52,176 nt of DNA, from contig CAJNDS010002719.1 in assembly GCA_905221605.1 (NCBI GenBank), positions 254,062 to 306,237 of the forward strand, read 5' to 3'. The notes beneath the pieces are model-generated. The model ran no database searches, was not told the origin of the DNA, and saw only the letters and a list, made by a program, of their open reading frames with translations. Origin of the DNA: Symbiodinium natans. Lineage: Eukaryota > Sar > Dinophyceae > Suessiales > Symbiodiniaceae. Shown piece by piece: positions 1 through 12,100 of this stretch; the first letter of the stretch is position 1; each line of letters starts with the position of its first letter. The position numbers and the translations under genes were made by a program.

Positions 1-76
1 TTAAATATACAGGGCCCCATAAATCGGATCCCTAATTATATATAAGAAGACAAGGGTAAGGGAGCAAACGTACAGC

Positions 77-160
77 CCTGAATCCTGTGTCCTGCAAGAC
101 GGCGGCAAAGGCGTAGGTGGATGAGAAGATGCTTTTGACAGCCCGGAGTTGCTCCTGGAC
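77..160 (-). CDS. Exon: RCC1-like repeat (VQEQLRAVKS...AFAAVLQD)
   Basis: After CGAG|GTC: VQEQLRAVKSIFSSTYAF, then AAVLQDTGFR, with a probable GC donor. This is the last exon seen; the rest lies left of the window. Confidence 0.55.
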
Positions 161-3100
161 CTCGAAGACCACGGAGCTGGGAAGCTTGCTGGTTCTTAGG
201 GTTTAGGGTTTAGGGTTTAAAGGGTTTAAGGTCTAGGGTTTAGGGTTTAGGATTTAGGGTTTAGGGTTTAAGGTGGAGTCGCATGTGCTCCCTTTAGAGC
301 CTCAATAAAGATAATGCTTGAATATTCCCTTAGGGTTTACAAAAAGAAAAAATCCTGAGGGGGGCCGTAGTAGTAGGGATTCACGGAGTTCACCAAAATT
401 CCCTACCAAGAAGCGGTATACGGAAGGCGTAGCAACCACTAACTGGCCTCATCATCATGATATGTAAACCCTAAACCCTAAACCCCTAAACCCTAAACCC
501 TAAACTGCATGATGTTCTTGTTGCTATCACCAACTCCTGATGGCGAGAAAGCCCCTCCTTACGTCGAATCTCTGAGGTCCCACGGTGTTGCTATGTTTCC
601 TGGGCAACTAGCCTAAACCCTAAACCCTAAACCCTAAACCCTAAACCCTAAACCCTAAACCCTGATGTAACACGTACTATAGGGGCCTTAATAATTAGAA
701 CGGGGTTTTGGGGGTTATTATGGTATACTTATACAAGGGACCATAAGGGAATATTTTTAGTAATTATTCCGACGCCTATAGTACTAGAATGTGTCCTAGA
801 CCCAGGAGTAACCTAGGAATAAAAGGGTGCTCTTTTTGGCTTTAAAGGGAGTAGAAGGCAACCCCAACCCTAGAAAAGGAAATAAGGGCCTACTCCGCGT
901 CCGAGTGTCTCGATAAACAAACATGCCAGACATAAGCCAACAAGTTATTTACTTTGATCATCCCCGCCCTGTGCTCCAGGGACCAGGCCCAAGGCATGAG
1001 AAGCCATAAGGGTTTAGGGTTTAGGGTTTAGGGCAACCAGAATTACCCAGCACACTAACGTACTAGTCATAAAAGAGTCTCAAAGGTCCCAATGGCTTTC
1101 TGGAAAGGGTGACGAACAAATCCTGACCATCCCTTACTTTCTTTACTCTTCCTCAATTCATATAGTCAATTATCACTACACTTCTTGTCGCTATTTGCCA
1201 TTCAGCAGTACACTTGTTGATGCTATATATTGTGGGGCTTACCTGGGACTCTATTTGCCTACATTAGTAGTAGCTACCCCTTAATCAGTAGGTAGAACCC
1301 ATAAAACTGCAGATAAAGAGAGTCCTTGGTAGATATACAACCTATTGAAGTCAACTGCAGGCATGGTCCGTCATTGCGAACTGCCCATGCCAACAGCTTA
1401 ACCTGAAGGTTTCAGGGTTTAGGGCAACAAGATACGGTAACCGACCATTATTGCCTTAATCATTCGAAAGGTTTTTTCTTTTTTTTTTTTGGGGGGGGGG
1501 GGTTTCTTATAGCATAGTTATATAGGGGCCATAAAGGAAGACTATTAGTAACTATTCCGACCCCTATACTAGGGACCATAAGGGAATGCTACTAGTCATT
1601 ATTGGGACCCCTATGTTATACACCCTAAACCCTAAACCCTAAACCCTAAACCCTAAACCCTAAACCCTAAACCTAAACCCTAAACCCTAAACCCTACACC
1701 CTAAACCCTAAACCCTAAACCCTAAACCCTAAACCCTAAACCCTAAACCCTAACCCTAAACCCTAACCCCAAACCCTAAACCCTGAACGCTTAACCTAGA
1801 GTCGCAGGTGCACCTCGCGGCTGTTTCCGCCGCAGTAAGCAGCACCCCAGGTCACCACAGAGCCTGGGAAGGGTTTGGGGTTTAGGGTTTAGGGTTTAGG
1901 ATTTAGGGTTTAGGGTTTAGGGTTTAGGGTTTAGGGTTTAGGCTTTAGGGTTTAGGGTTTAGGGTTGAGGCTTAAGGGTTAAGGCTTAAGGGTTTAGGGT
2001 AGGGTTTAGGGTTCAGGGCGAAGGTCCCAAATGCTGAGCCCTAAGCCCGAGGTGGCGCCAGGGTTTAGGGTTTAGGGTTGGGCTTCGGGTTACGACAAGA
2101 GACTGTAGGCTTTCAGGCCTGAAGTTCGCGGAGTGTCGAGGGAGCACAGGAGTGAGAGAGGCTTTCAGGGGAGCCCTCAAGCCCTACCCTGAACTACCCC
2201 AGAAGCCCAACGCCCTGAAGACTAAACCCCTTTGAAACAAGAATGCCGCACAGAAGGTGGCCAATCAGGGAGTCTAAAACACAACGTTTTGGCAGCCAAG
2301 ATAGAAGGCTGGGCCACATGGGCCCGCTACAATGCAAAAGTTCGAAAACCGAAGCGGCTCGAAGCTTCGAACAAAACGTTTTCAGGTCAAAGGTCTCAAA
2401 CACCTAAACCCTGAACCCTGAACCCTAAACCCTAAACCCTGAACCCTAAACCCTAAACCCTAAACCCTAAACCCTAAGGGAAAATAGGAGAGAACGTTGA
2501 CGCCACTCCAAGTGGCCGTCCCCACGGAGAGCGGCAAAAGCGCCCGCAGAGCCGCGGACCTGCTGCACCTGAGTGCGTGCGCAGGGTTTAGGGCTTTTAG
2601 GGCTTCGGGTACCCAAAAACCCCGGGTTTAGGGTTTATAAGGGATAAGGGTTTAGGGTTTAGGGTTTAGGGTTTACCCAAAAGAACAAAGGCCAATAGAA
2701 GAACAAGCCTCAAATCTTTCCGGATTCTTATCTTCAGCTATATACCCTTGAAAGTATCTCAAAGCCGGTTGTTTGTCGAGGCCCGAAATTGCCTTGTTTA
2801 ATCCTCTTGATTCCCAATCATGCTCTTTCTAGGGCCCCTACATTGCACTATAATGCCATTGAATGCAATACTGCCCTACTTAGTAGCCCAGTAAGAATAT
2901 ACCCCTTAACGCTCGAGAGATTGGAGGACCTCCCTGCAGGCCCGGTGCCTTCATGAAAAGCGCGAAACCCCATGACCGTGATTCAGCCCTAAACCCTAAC
3001 CCTAAACCCTAAACCCTAAACCCTCAGAACAGCTGACCGCTCTGGCCTCCTGGAGCAGCTCTTGCACGTGGCTGCTATCGCCGCCAGACTCCGCCTGCAC

Positions 3101-6100
3101 ACACGCGCGAGCTGCCACGCCAAGTAATGTAGAAGGTTTAGGGTTTAGGCTTAGGATTTAGGGTTTAGGGCTTAGGGTGCAGGGTCCAGGGTAATGAATC
3201 GTTCAGCGATGCCGTCGGGTCTATCGGACTATCGGACGAGACCTTGGAAAAGCAGGCCGACCTACCCGGCCGGGGGGGGTCCAGGGTTGAGGGTTTGCTG
3301 TCCTCAGAAGACGAACCAAATGCCTACTTGTTGGTAGGTTACCTAAGAGTCCGATAAGGGTTTTATACTCAGATCCGACAATTGTGTAGCTTTCGGGTTC
3401 TCTTAACGCAAACGCTAAACCCTAGTGGGAAACCCTAAATCCCCAAAACCCTCAACCCCACAAAAGCCTAAAGACCTGAAGCCGGCCAGGTGCAACGAAG
3501 CTTCTGTTTTTGGTTTAGGGTTTAAGGTTTAAGGTCAGGGGGAATGAAATCAGGATCTGATGCCAACAAACTGAACCCCAAAGCCTTCGGATGCCAAGAA
3601 ACTGAGCCCCGAAGCCATTCTAGAGGTTCAGCGTAGGGTTGAAGGTTTAGGGCTTGGGGCTTTGGGCTTAGGGCTTAGGAATTCGGACGAGGGGTTTGAA
3701 GAATGGATTTAAGGGTTTGGCGTTCTGCGGGAGCCAGTTCTTGTGGTATCATTTACAACGACACGGCGCGCGCTGTTCGTACCCCAAACTCTCAGCCCCA
3801 AAGCCATGAACAACATCGAAGCTAGAGGTGCAAACCCCTGTAACCCTGAAACTCCGAAACCCTGATCCCTTAATCCTGGAAACCTAATCCCTAAACTCCA
3901 ACCCTCAACCCTAAACCCTAAACCCTAAACCCTAAACCTATCCGGAAATCCCTTCTGCGCCTTGCCCCAGGTAACCACCGAGCGGTCGGCACGGATGGCC
4001 GCGAAGGCACCGCCAGAGGCTTCGATCTCCTGGCATGAAGCTTCTGAGGCGTGGAGGGTTTAGGGTTTAGGGTTTAGGGTTTAGGGTTTGGGGTTTAGGT
4101 TTAGGGTTAGGGTTTAGGGTTTGGGGTTTAGGGCTCGGGTTGTAGGGTTTGGGGTTCAGGGCGAAGGTCCCAAATCCTGAGCCCTAAGCTAGAGGTGGCG
4201 CCGGCGCATGTGGGGGCTGTTCGGTTCGTAGGGTTTGGGGTTGAGGGCTTAGGGTTTAGGGTTTAGGGTTTAGGGGTTTAGGGTTTAGGGTTTGGGGTTT
4301 GGGGATAGTGTAGGTCTAGAGTCTAGGCCAAGGGCTTAGAGCTCAGGCTGGATTTCAGGGCTACTGAAAAGAAAAAGTACTCAGGGTGTAGGGTTTAGGG
4401 TTTAGGAGATCACTTTTCATTTCTGGCTTTAGCTTCATTTTTGGCGATTTTAGGCGTATCGATGGATTGATTGAAACTGTCTCATGGCCTGATACTCGCA
4501 ACTCCTTGAAGTGGTATGGGGTGGGCCGGGTGGGGGGGGGGCGGGGGAGGTGGACCATTTTGGGCACGCGAACCCGTTCAAAACTTCATATGAAAAGTAA
4601 AACCCAACTTGAAAACGTTTGGAGTCCATGGTAAGACCGTTTCGCAGGCCCGACCCTAAACCCTAAACCTCTCCTTCACAGCCTTCAGCTGCTCCTGTAC
4701 CGGGGAAGAGTCGCCACCACAGTCCTCCAAGCAGCTTCGTAACAAACGAGAGCTGTGGTTGGAGGTAGGCGGGGGGTCTACCTCAGGGTTTAGGGTTTAG
4801 GGTTTAGGGTTTAGGGTTTAGGGTTTGGGGTTTAGGGTTTAGGGTTTAGCCCCCAAAAGCCTTCAGCTTTTTTGGAATGCTTGTTACAAGCTTCTATGTT
4901 GGGTCCAAGGCCATCTGTTTTCTTCGTGGCATGTTGGGAATCCTGACTTGTAGCTAAAATCTGGAGCTCCGCCTACCAGGGCTCCTCCACGATCTCAGGT
5001 GTTTGGGTTACGCTGTCACGACAAGGGACCCACATTAAAAATGATGTCTATATAACTCAGTATCAACTAAACATGCGTACATATACATATACATGCATGT
5101 GCATAGATAGATAGATAGATAGATAGTCAGATAGACAGACAGACATATATATATATATATGTATATATGGTTAGTCGTGTATTTATAGGCAACATATGTA
5201 GACTTCTGGTTGGTGGTAACCCTATCACAATGCATTAGAAAATATTTGTTGTGAGCAGGGTGTCATTAACTACTATTTGCTTAAGAACCTCAAAAAATCA
5301 AAAAGTACTAATCCCTATATTATCCTTTTTAGGAAGTATATGTTTTCAATTTTCTTAGGGTGGTTCTTAAGCAACTAGAAGTTAAATCTCGTTCTGCGGT
5401 TGTCAGTGAGTGCCCGGCGGCCTTCGGAGGACTGGCACGGGTGCCGCACTTTCTTTCAACCCTAAACCCTAAACCCTAAACCCTAAACCCTAAACCCCTT
5501 CTCCACCTTGGGCTTGCCTTGTCTATTTGTCGGTTTGTCTTCCTTGCTTTTGTTTTAAAGGCTTTCAAGGCCCACTTGAAACCTTTAAGGCCCTAAAACA
5601 GGAGTAGAGGGGCCCATTGAGTTGTTGTTTAAGGCGCTAAAGATTTGAGTATAGTCAAAGTGGGTTCATTGGTGTCCAAAATAGAGGCCCATGTAAACTG
5701 CATGGATTCTAAGGGCCCGCGAAAACCTTTACAACCTTCAAAGCAGAATAGGAGCCCCATGTACATTTTGAAGGGTTTCTAAGGTTACAGGCCGAAAAGA
5801 CCTCTAAAACCATGATTTCTCCAAAGCCTTTACCAAAGAAACACAGGGGCCCAGTAAAATATTCAAGGTATATATTCCAAGGTTTGTTTAAACTTAGACG
5901 TGGGGCCGCTGTTCGACATAGAGGCAGTATGTAATTAAACATTAAATAAAGACTTGAAGGTTTTAAAGGTCCATTAACATCCTTTCAAACCGTTGATTTA
6001 AACGTTTGAGGGCTTTGAAGGCTCAATTGCGTAACTTTTCAAGCCTTCATAGAAGAAACAAGGGGCCACATTTGCACTTTAAAGCTTTTGAAGGTTTTAA

Positions 6101-9100
6101 CGGCACACTTGAAGCACTTAAAAGCCTTTAAACCATAAACAGATGGGGAGGCCCATTTAAACTTTAAATGGTTTGAAGGTTTCCAGCTTTCAAGCCTTCT
6201 TGCAAGGGCCGAAGCCAATCGCCAAACAAGTATGCGCAGAATATGTATGTGGGTCTTCTTAAATGTTTGCCCTATCATATGGTTTTTCATATACATAGTA
6301 TGATGATGATAACGACAAAAAACACATAATAATCACATTTGCACAACAGATAACATGGCTCCCTCCTTGTTCCCCCAGCACACCACAGAGCCATCGCCGC
6401 GCAGCGCGGCCAGGGCACCCAAGGAGCCTTTCACCTGGCGAAGGGTTTCAGGAGCCTACTCTGTTGCAACCCCTATGAAGCCTCAAACCCTAAACCCCTA
6501 AACCCTTCTTTTTTTTCAAAGGCTTAGGGTTTCAGGCTGAGGGCTTAGGGTTTTGGGGTTTAGGGTTTAGGGACAAGGGTTCGAGGTTTAGGGTTTAGGG
6601 TTTAGGGTTTAGGGTTTAGGGTTTAGGGTTTAGGGTTTAGGGTTTAGGGTTTAGGGTTTGCAAGTAAACTATCTTAACGGAGTCACAGCCTTAGAACTAG
6701 CCATGAACCTTCAAGTAACCCTAGAGCCAATAACCCTAGACAAAGTTCTCACGAGGCATGGTTTATGGTTACAGGGTTTGAAGGGTTTCGGGCGTAGGGT
6801 TTGTGGGGCTGTTCGGGAGCTTTTGAAGGCTTGTTGAGGAGTCATGGGATAGGGGTGGTTTCCAAGAGTGCAAGCAGGGTGTGCTGAGGTCGATTTGTTG
6901 AATTGCCCCAAGGGAGTCAATTCGGAGTGCCCCAAGATGGGGGGGGGTTACGAGAATAGCCAAAATAGTAGGATTCCCGCACACCTACATGCGCAACCCT
7001 GAAGCCGAAATCCTAAACCCTGAACCAGCTTACATCAGCTTAGGCTCTAAAGCCTCCAGACCCCAAAACCAAATCCCGACCCCACTAAACCCCAAAAGAC
7101 CTCGACCCTCGAACCAGAAGTTCCGAATTTAGGGTTTAGGAGGCAGAAGTTTAGGGTTTCATTAGGGTTTAGGTTCTTGAGCCCTCAGCCCTAAACCCTA
7201 AGCCCTGCAATACATCCAAAATCCTAAGCCCTAAACCCCAGATCATGACCCAAACCCCTTGGGAGGATCCAAAGAGTAGATCCCCTTAAGGGCTTCTAAA
7301 AAAAGACCCAATAGCCCTTCAAAGAGTAGATCCCCTTAAGGGTTCCTAAAAAAAAGACCCAATAGAAAACCCTAAACCCTAAACCCTAAACCCTAAACCC
7401 TAAAGCCCTAAACCCTAAAGTAGCATACGGTTATTTGAGAGTGCAGAACTCAAGCTGCGGCTTCAGGACATTGCGAACCTTTTTGGGGACAGGCAGTTCC
7501 GCCAGCAAGGGTTTAGGGTTTAGGGTTTAGGGTTTAGGGTTTAGGGTTTAGGGTTTAGGGTTTAGGGTTTAGGGTTTAGGGTTTAGGGTTTAGGGTTTAG
7601 GGTTTAGGATTTAAGGTTTAGGGTTTAGGGTTTCGGGGTTCGGGGTTCGCCGCTTTTCGCTCAGCTCTTGACAGCCACCTCGATTCTTCACATGTATACT
7701 CTTTACAACCTTACACCCCGTGATGCGGCTTCGATGCGGCGTTGCGCACACTCAGCCACCTCGTATCAACGTACATTACATCACTGTGCAGGAGCCGCAC
7801 TGCCGGTGGCCGGACTCCTTCTGCCCTGGGCTCTGGGCCTGTGCCTGAGCTTCTTCTCGCTGCTTCCGATCCTCCTCTTCTTTCTGCTTCCGCTCCTCCT
7901 CCTCTTTCTGCTTCTTTTCCTCTTCCTCTTTCTGCTTCCGCTCCCTTTCCTCCGCATCTCTCCTGCCGGTTTCTGCCCAATACGGGGGAGCATTATAGGC
8001 ATACTGGTCCCCAGCCCTCTTCCAGCGGGGGCCCTCGAGGGTCATGGGCCCGAGCATCGTGCGGCTTCCGGCTCCCGCGTCCAGCCGGTGGATGCACCGA
8101 TCGTTCGGCCAAACGACCAAACACCCGGGCTTCACCTGGGGGTTTAGGGTTTAGGGTTTAGGGTTTAGGGTTTAGGGTTTAGGGTTTAGGGTTTAGGGAT
8201 AATATGGGGGGGGTTCGGGGGTACCTTATTGGGGGTCCTGATGAAAAGGGAATCCGATTTCGTGGCGATCTATCTTTGGGGCCCCCCCTGATTTTTCGTA
8301 AACCCCCCAACCTCCACCCGGCGACTCTCTGAATCGCTGTCGATCTTTAGGGTCCCAGAGCCAGCAAGGTACAGCACCGCCACAAAACCTTTGACGTGCG
8401 TGGGATCGGGATTCCTTAGCTGCTGAGTTTAAATAAGCCCCCAAAAGAAATTGTGCACTTTCAGTTCTAGAGGGGATTAGAGTATCCCAAGAGGAGTGTA
8501 AAGTGTACTCATTCAACTGCTAAGATTCCCCATGGCGTCGAAGCCGGTGTCTTGGTGCATCGGCGAGCTTCCCACCGCCACCCTGCCGGGCATGGGCACC
8601 AGAGCGCCCGTCCCAAGCGAGGACGGAGCAAGGGCCTTGAGGGAGGTAGCGGATATCCTTGGTACCCCATCAACCACCTGTCATAATGAGGGCACCCCAA
8701 TTTTTGGGTTGGTTACTTTATAAGGGAACCTTGAACCAACAAAAATTGATAAAGGGTACCACTGGGCTACCAAGTATCGGCTCACGGCCCTCGGCACAGT
8801 CTCGCAGCACCTCCCGGAGATGCTGCTCCAACTGCCGCGGCACCAGCACCTCGGAGAGCGCGGTTCTGGAGCCCGACGGAAGAGCTGGGAACTTGCCCAG
8901 GAGGAGCTGCACCAGCTCGTCGTCGAGGAAACGATCGAAAACCCGAATCATGAGCTGATATAAGCTCAGCCGCCGCAGGGAAGATAGCAAGGCAAGGGGC
9001 TCTCGCCCAACTGCTGCTAAGCCGAGTCGAAAAGAGAAGCCCAAGTCACTGATAAAACGACTCTGTCTTTGCATGCGTCCTCACGGACCCGTGTGACCTA

Positions 9101-12100
9101 CAGGCAGTCGACTGTCCCTGTGTTAAGACACAATCTTACTCTAAGCAAACCCTTGTCCCTTAACCCCCCAAACCCTGAACCCTAAACCCTCTCCCCTAAC
9201 CCCTAAACCCTAAACCCTAACCCCTAACCCCTAACCCCTAAACCCTAAGCCCTAAACTGACTGGTTTGGCCCACCTGGCGCACGTCTCGCCTTGGCTGGC
9301 TGGCTGGCTGGCTGTGGAGATCGGTGAGGAGGTTGAGGGGGGAGGGAGGGGGTTGGTAGGGTGACCGGGGCCAAATCCCAAAACCATGAAACCTACTACA
9401 CCTCAAACCCTGAACCCTAAGTCCCTAAGTCCTACTGCACCTTAAACCCGAAATCCTAGAGGAATAAGACGTTGGCCATCAAAGATCGTGGGAGCTTGGA
9501 ACAACTCGGGCTGTGAAGAGGCTACCTAGGCCTCGGGGACAACCCTTTGGCTTCTGGGGTTTTTAGTGCTTTAAGGGTTTTTAAGGGTTTTTAAGGGTTT
9601 AAGGGTTTAAGGGTTTCAGGGTTTTTAAGGGTTTTTAAGGGTTTCAGGGTTTAAGGGTATTTAGTGTTTTAAGGGTTTAAGGGTTTAAGGGTTTCAGGGT
9701 TTCAGGGTTTCAGGGTTTCAGGGTTTAAGGGTTTAAGGGTTTAAGGGTTTCAGGGTTTCAGGGTTTCAGGGTTTAAGGGTTTAAGGGTTTAAGGGTTTAA
9801 GGGTTTAAGGGTTTAAGGGTTTAAGGGTTTAAGGGTTTAAGGGTGCATCACCGGCCCAAGGACAGGCCAGGGCCGAAAACCCTAAACCCCGAACCCTCAA
9901 CCCTGTAACCCGAAACCCTGAACCCGAAATTGGGTTGAGGGGTGATGTCTGTCGGCTCTTGTGTTCAAGGGTTCCTGACAGCATATTCCTGTTTTCTTCT
10001 AAGCTATGGGTATAGTATGATTTCTGACCATTATGCCTGTTATGACTATGATTGCTACGGTTCCTTGTCGCATTATCATGTCGATTAAGCGCATCATATC
10101 ATGTGACTATGAAGATGCTTATGCCCATTCTGGTAATCATGATTATTGTCATTACTAACATGGAATGGTTGGAGGCAATCCGGTGATGCCCTAAGGTGGG
10201 TTCTGCCCACTGCAAACCCTAAACCCTAAACCCTAATCCCTAAACCCTAAACCCTAAACCCTAAACCTTAAACCTGCCGTCCAGCCACAGCAACTTTGTG
10301 ACGGCGCTGCTGTCACCGCCACAAGCAGTATGGCCCCAAGTCACCTTCGTGAGGCACCGAGGGACTCCCATACCCCTTAGGGTTTAGGGTTTAGGGACAG
10401 AGGAGTATTCCTTATTGGCCCAGGAACTCCAATACCCCCTAATCCTTCTGGGTTTTGGGTTTAGGGTTGTAGGGCCTTAGTGAAAGAATATTCCTTAAAT
10501 CATAGTTGGGTTCCTTCTATGGTTTAAGGAATATTCCTTAATTGAGGGGTGTTGGGGTCTCTGGGGCATGTTGCTCTGGCTACAGGTCGGGTAATAGGCT
10601 CGGCTGTCGAACGATCACGCTAGACTTTATCAAACCCTACTTGCCGTCTGCATCGACAGCAAGGCCCTGAACCCCAAACCCTAATTAAACCCTAAACCCT
10701 AAACCCTAAGACCCTAAAACCCTAAACCCCATACCCTAAAAAAACCTAAACTCTAAACCCTAAACCCTAATTGAACCCTAAAGCCCGAACGCTAAATCTC
10801 TGCTGTCCTACTGGGGCGAGAAGGGCTTCTCATCGGTGTTGCAAAGGGACAAATGCCATGTTGCACCCGTTTCAGTATCGCTACCCGCTATTAAGGGAAG
10901 TTCCGGAAAAAAACTAGGCATATGAAGTAGGGTAGATATTCCTTGTACCCCCAAAAGATATACACTCACCAAAAACAGCAATATAAACCCTGCTGCATAT
11001 CCCTATTGACAATGGTTACCCGCAAGCGAAGTTCCCGGCCGGGGATGACGGGAGGGGCCAGGGAGCCAAGAACTGAAATAGTTTTGAATAACAGGGTTCC
11101 GATGCTCCCAATTTCAGGGTTCACTCCCAAACCCCGAACCCCTACCTTCAAAGAACAAACCCTAAACCCTAAACCCTAAACCCGAAACCCTAAACCCGAA
11201 ACCCTAAACCCCTAAACCCCTAAACCCCTAAACCCTAAACCCTAAACCCGAAACCCTAAACCCTAAACCCCTAAACCCCAAGCCTCAGGCGCTGTTTAGG
11301 CTCCAAGCCAAGCTACTACCGAGCCGTCCCTGCAGATGGCGGCGAAGGCGCCCAGGGACGAGCCGATGTGGTCCACCATCTGCAGCTGCGCCTGCACCTC
11401 GCTTCTTATGAGAGTTTGGGGTTTAGGGTTTGGGGTTTAGGGTTTGGGGTTTAGGGTTTAGGGTTTGGGGTTTGGGGTTTCTTAAGGGAGGAGGGTTCAA
11501 GGTCACGCAAACCCAAGGTTCCTGAAGCTTCCCTAAAGCTCCCCAGGAACCTACCCCCCCCCCCCCCCGCCGGCACCTTGCTTCTTTCGGGTCGGGTAGT
11601 TACATGGCCCCTCAATGTGGGCCCTGAAAGACTTTAAAAGAAACTTGCCTTAGATCGCTTGGGCTTCTTGATGTTCAGGATTGTAGGGTTTGCAGGGTTT
11701 AGGGTGCGGGGTTGCAGGGCTTCAGGTTGTGAGTTGTAGGCATTAGGGTTTAGGGTGGCTACTAGGGAAAGGTATGGAATATTCGTTGCATTTTGTAGCT
11801 ACTACCATTCCTTCGCTTCCCTGCTGACCAATGGCAAGGCTTAGGAAAAAGAACGCCCTGTAGCCTTGGACCCGCACCTCATCCCTTCAGTCCGTAACAC
11901 CCATATGGATCACTTGAAGCCCAGTCACCCTAAACCCTAAACCCTAAACCCTAAACCCTAAACCCTAAACCCTAAACCCTATACCCCAAACCCTAAACCT
12001 TATCCTTCAGCCCCGCGCCCCCTAAACTGCCCGAACATCCTTGGAACCCTCATCCCAATCCCTATAAGCCCTAGACGCTGAGGCCCAACCCCAAATCCAC

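Noticed and set aside
1-300. The left edge as a true chromosome end
   Set aside because: TTTAGGG and CCCTAAA tracts occur in both orientations through the whole window, are short, and are embedded between exons; none forms a terminal array.
7668-8161. Plus-strand Leu/Phe-rich ORFs suggesting a membrane protein
   Set aside because: They lie opposite the Glu/Lys/Arg-rich coiled-coil exon; CTT/CTC triplets give Leu/Phe/Ser on the other strand.
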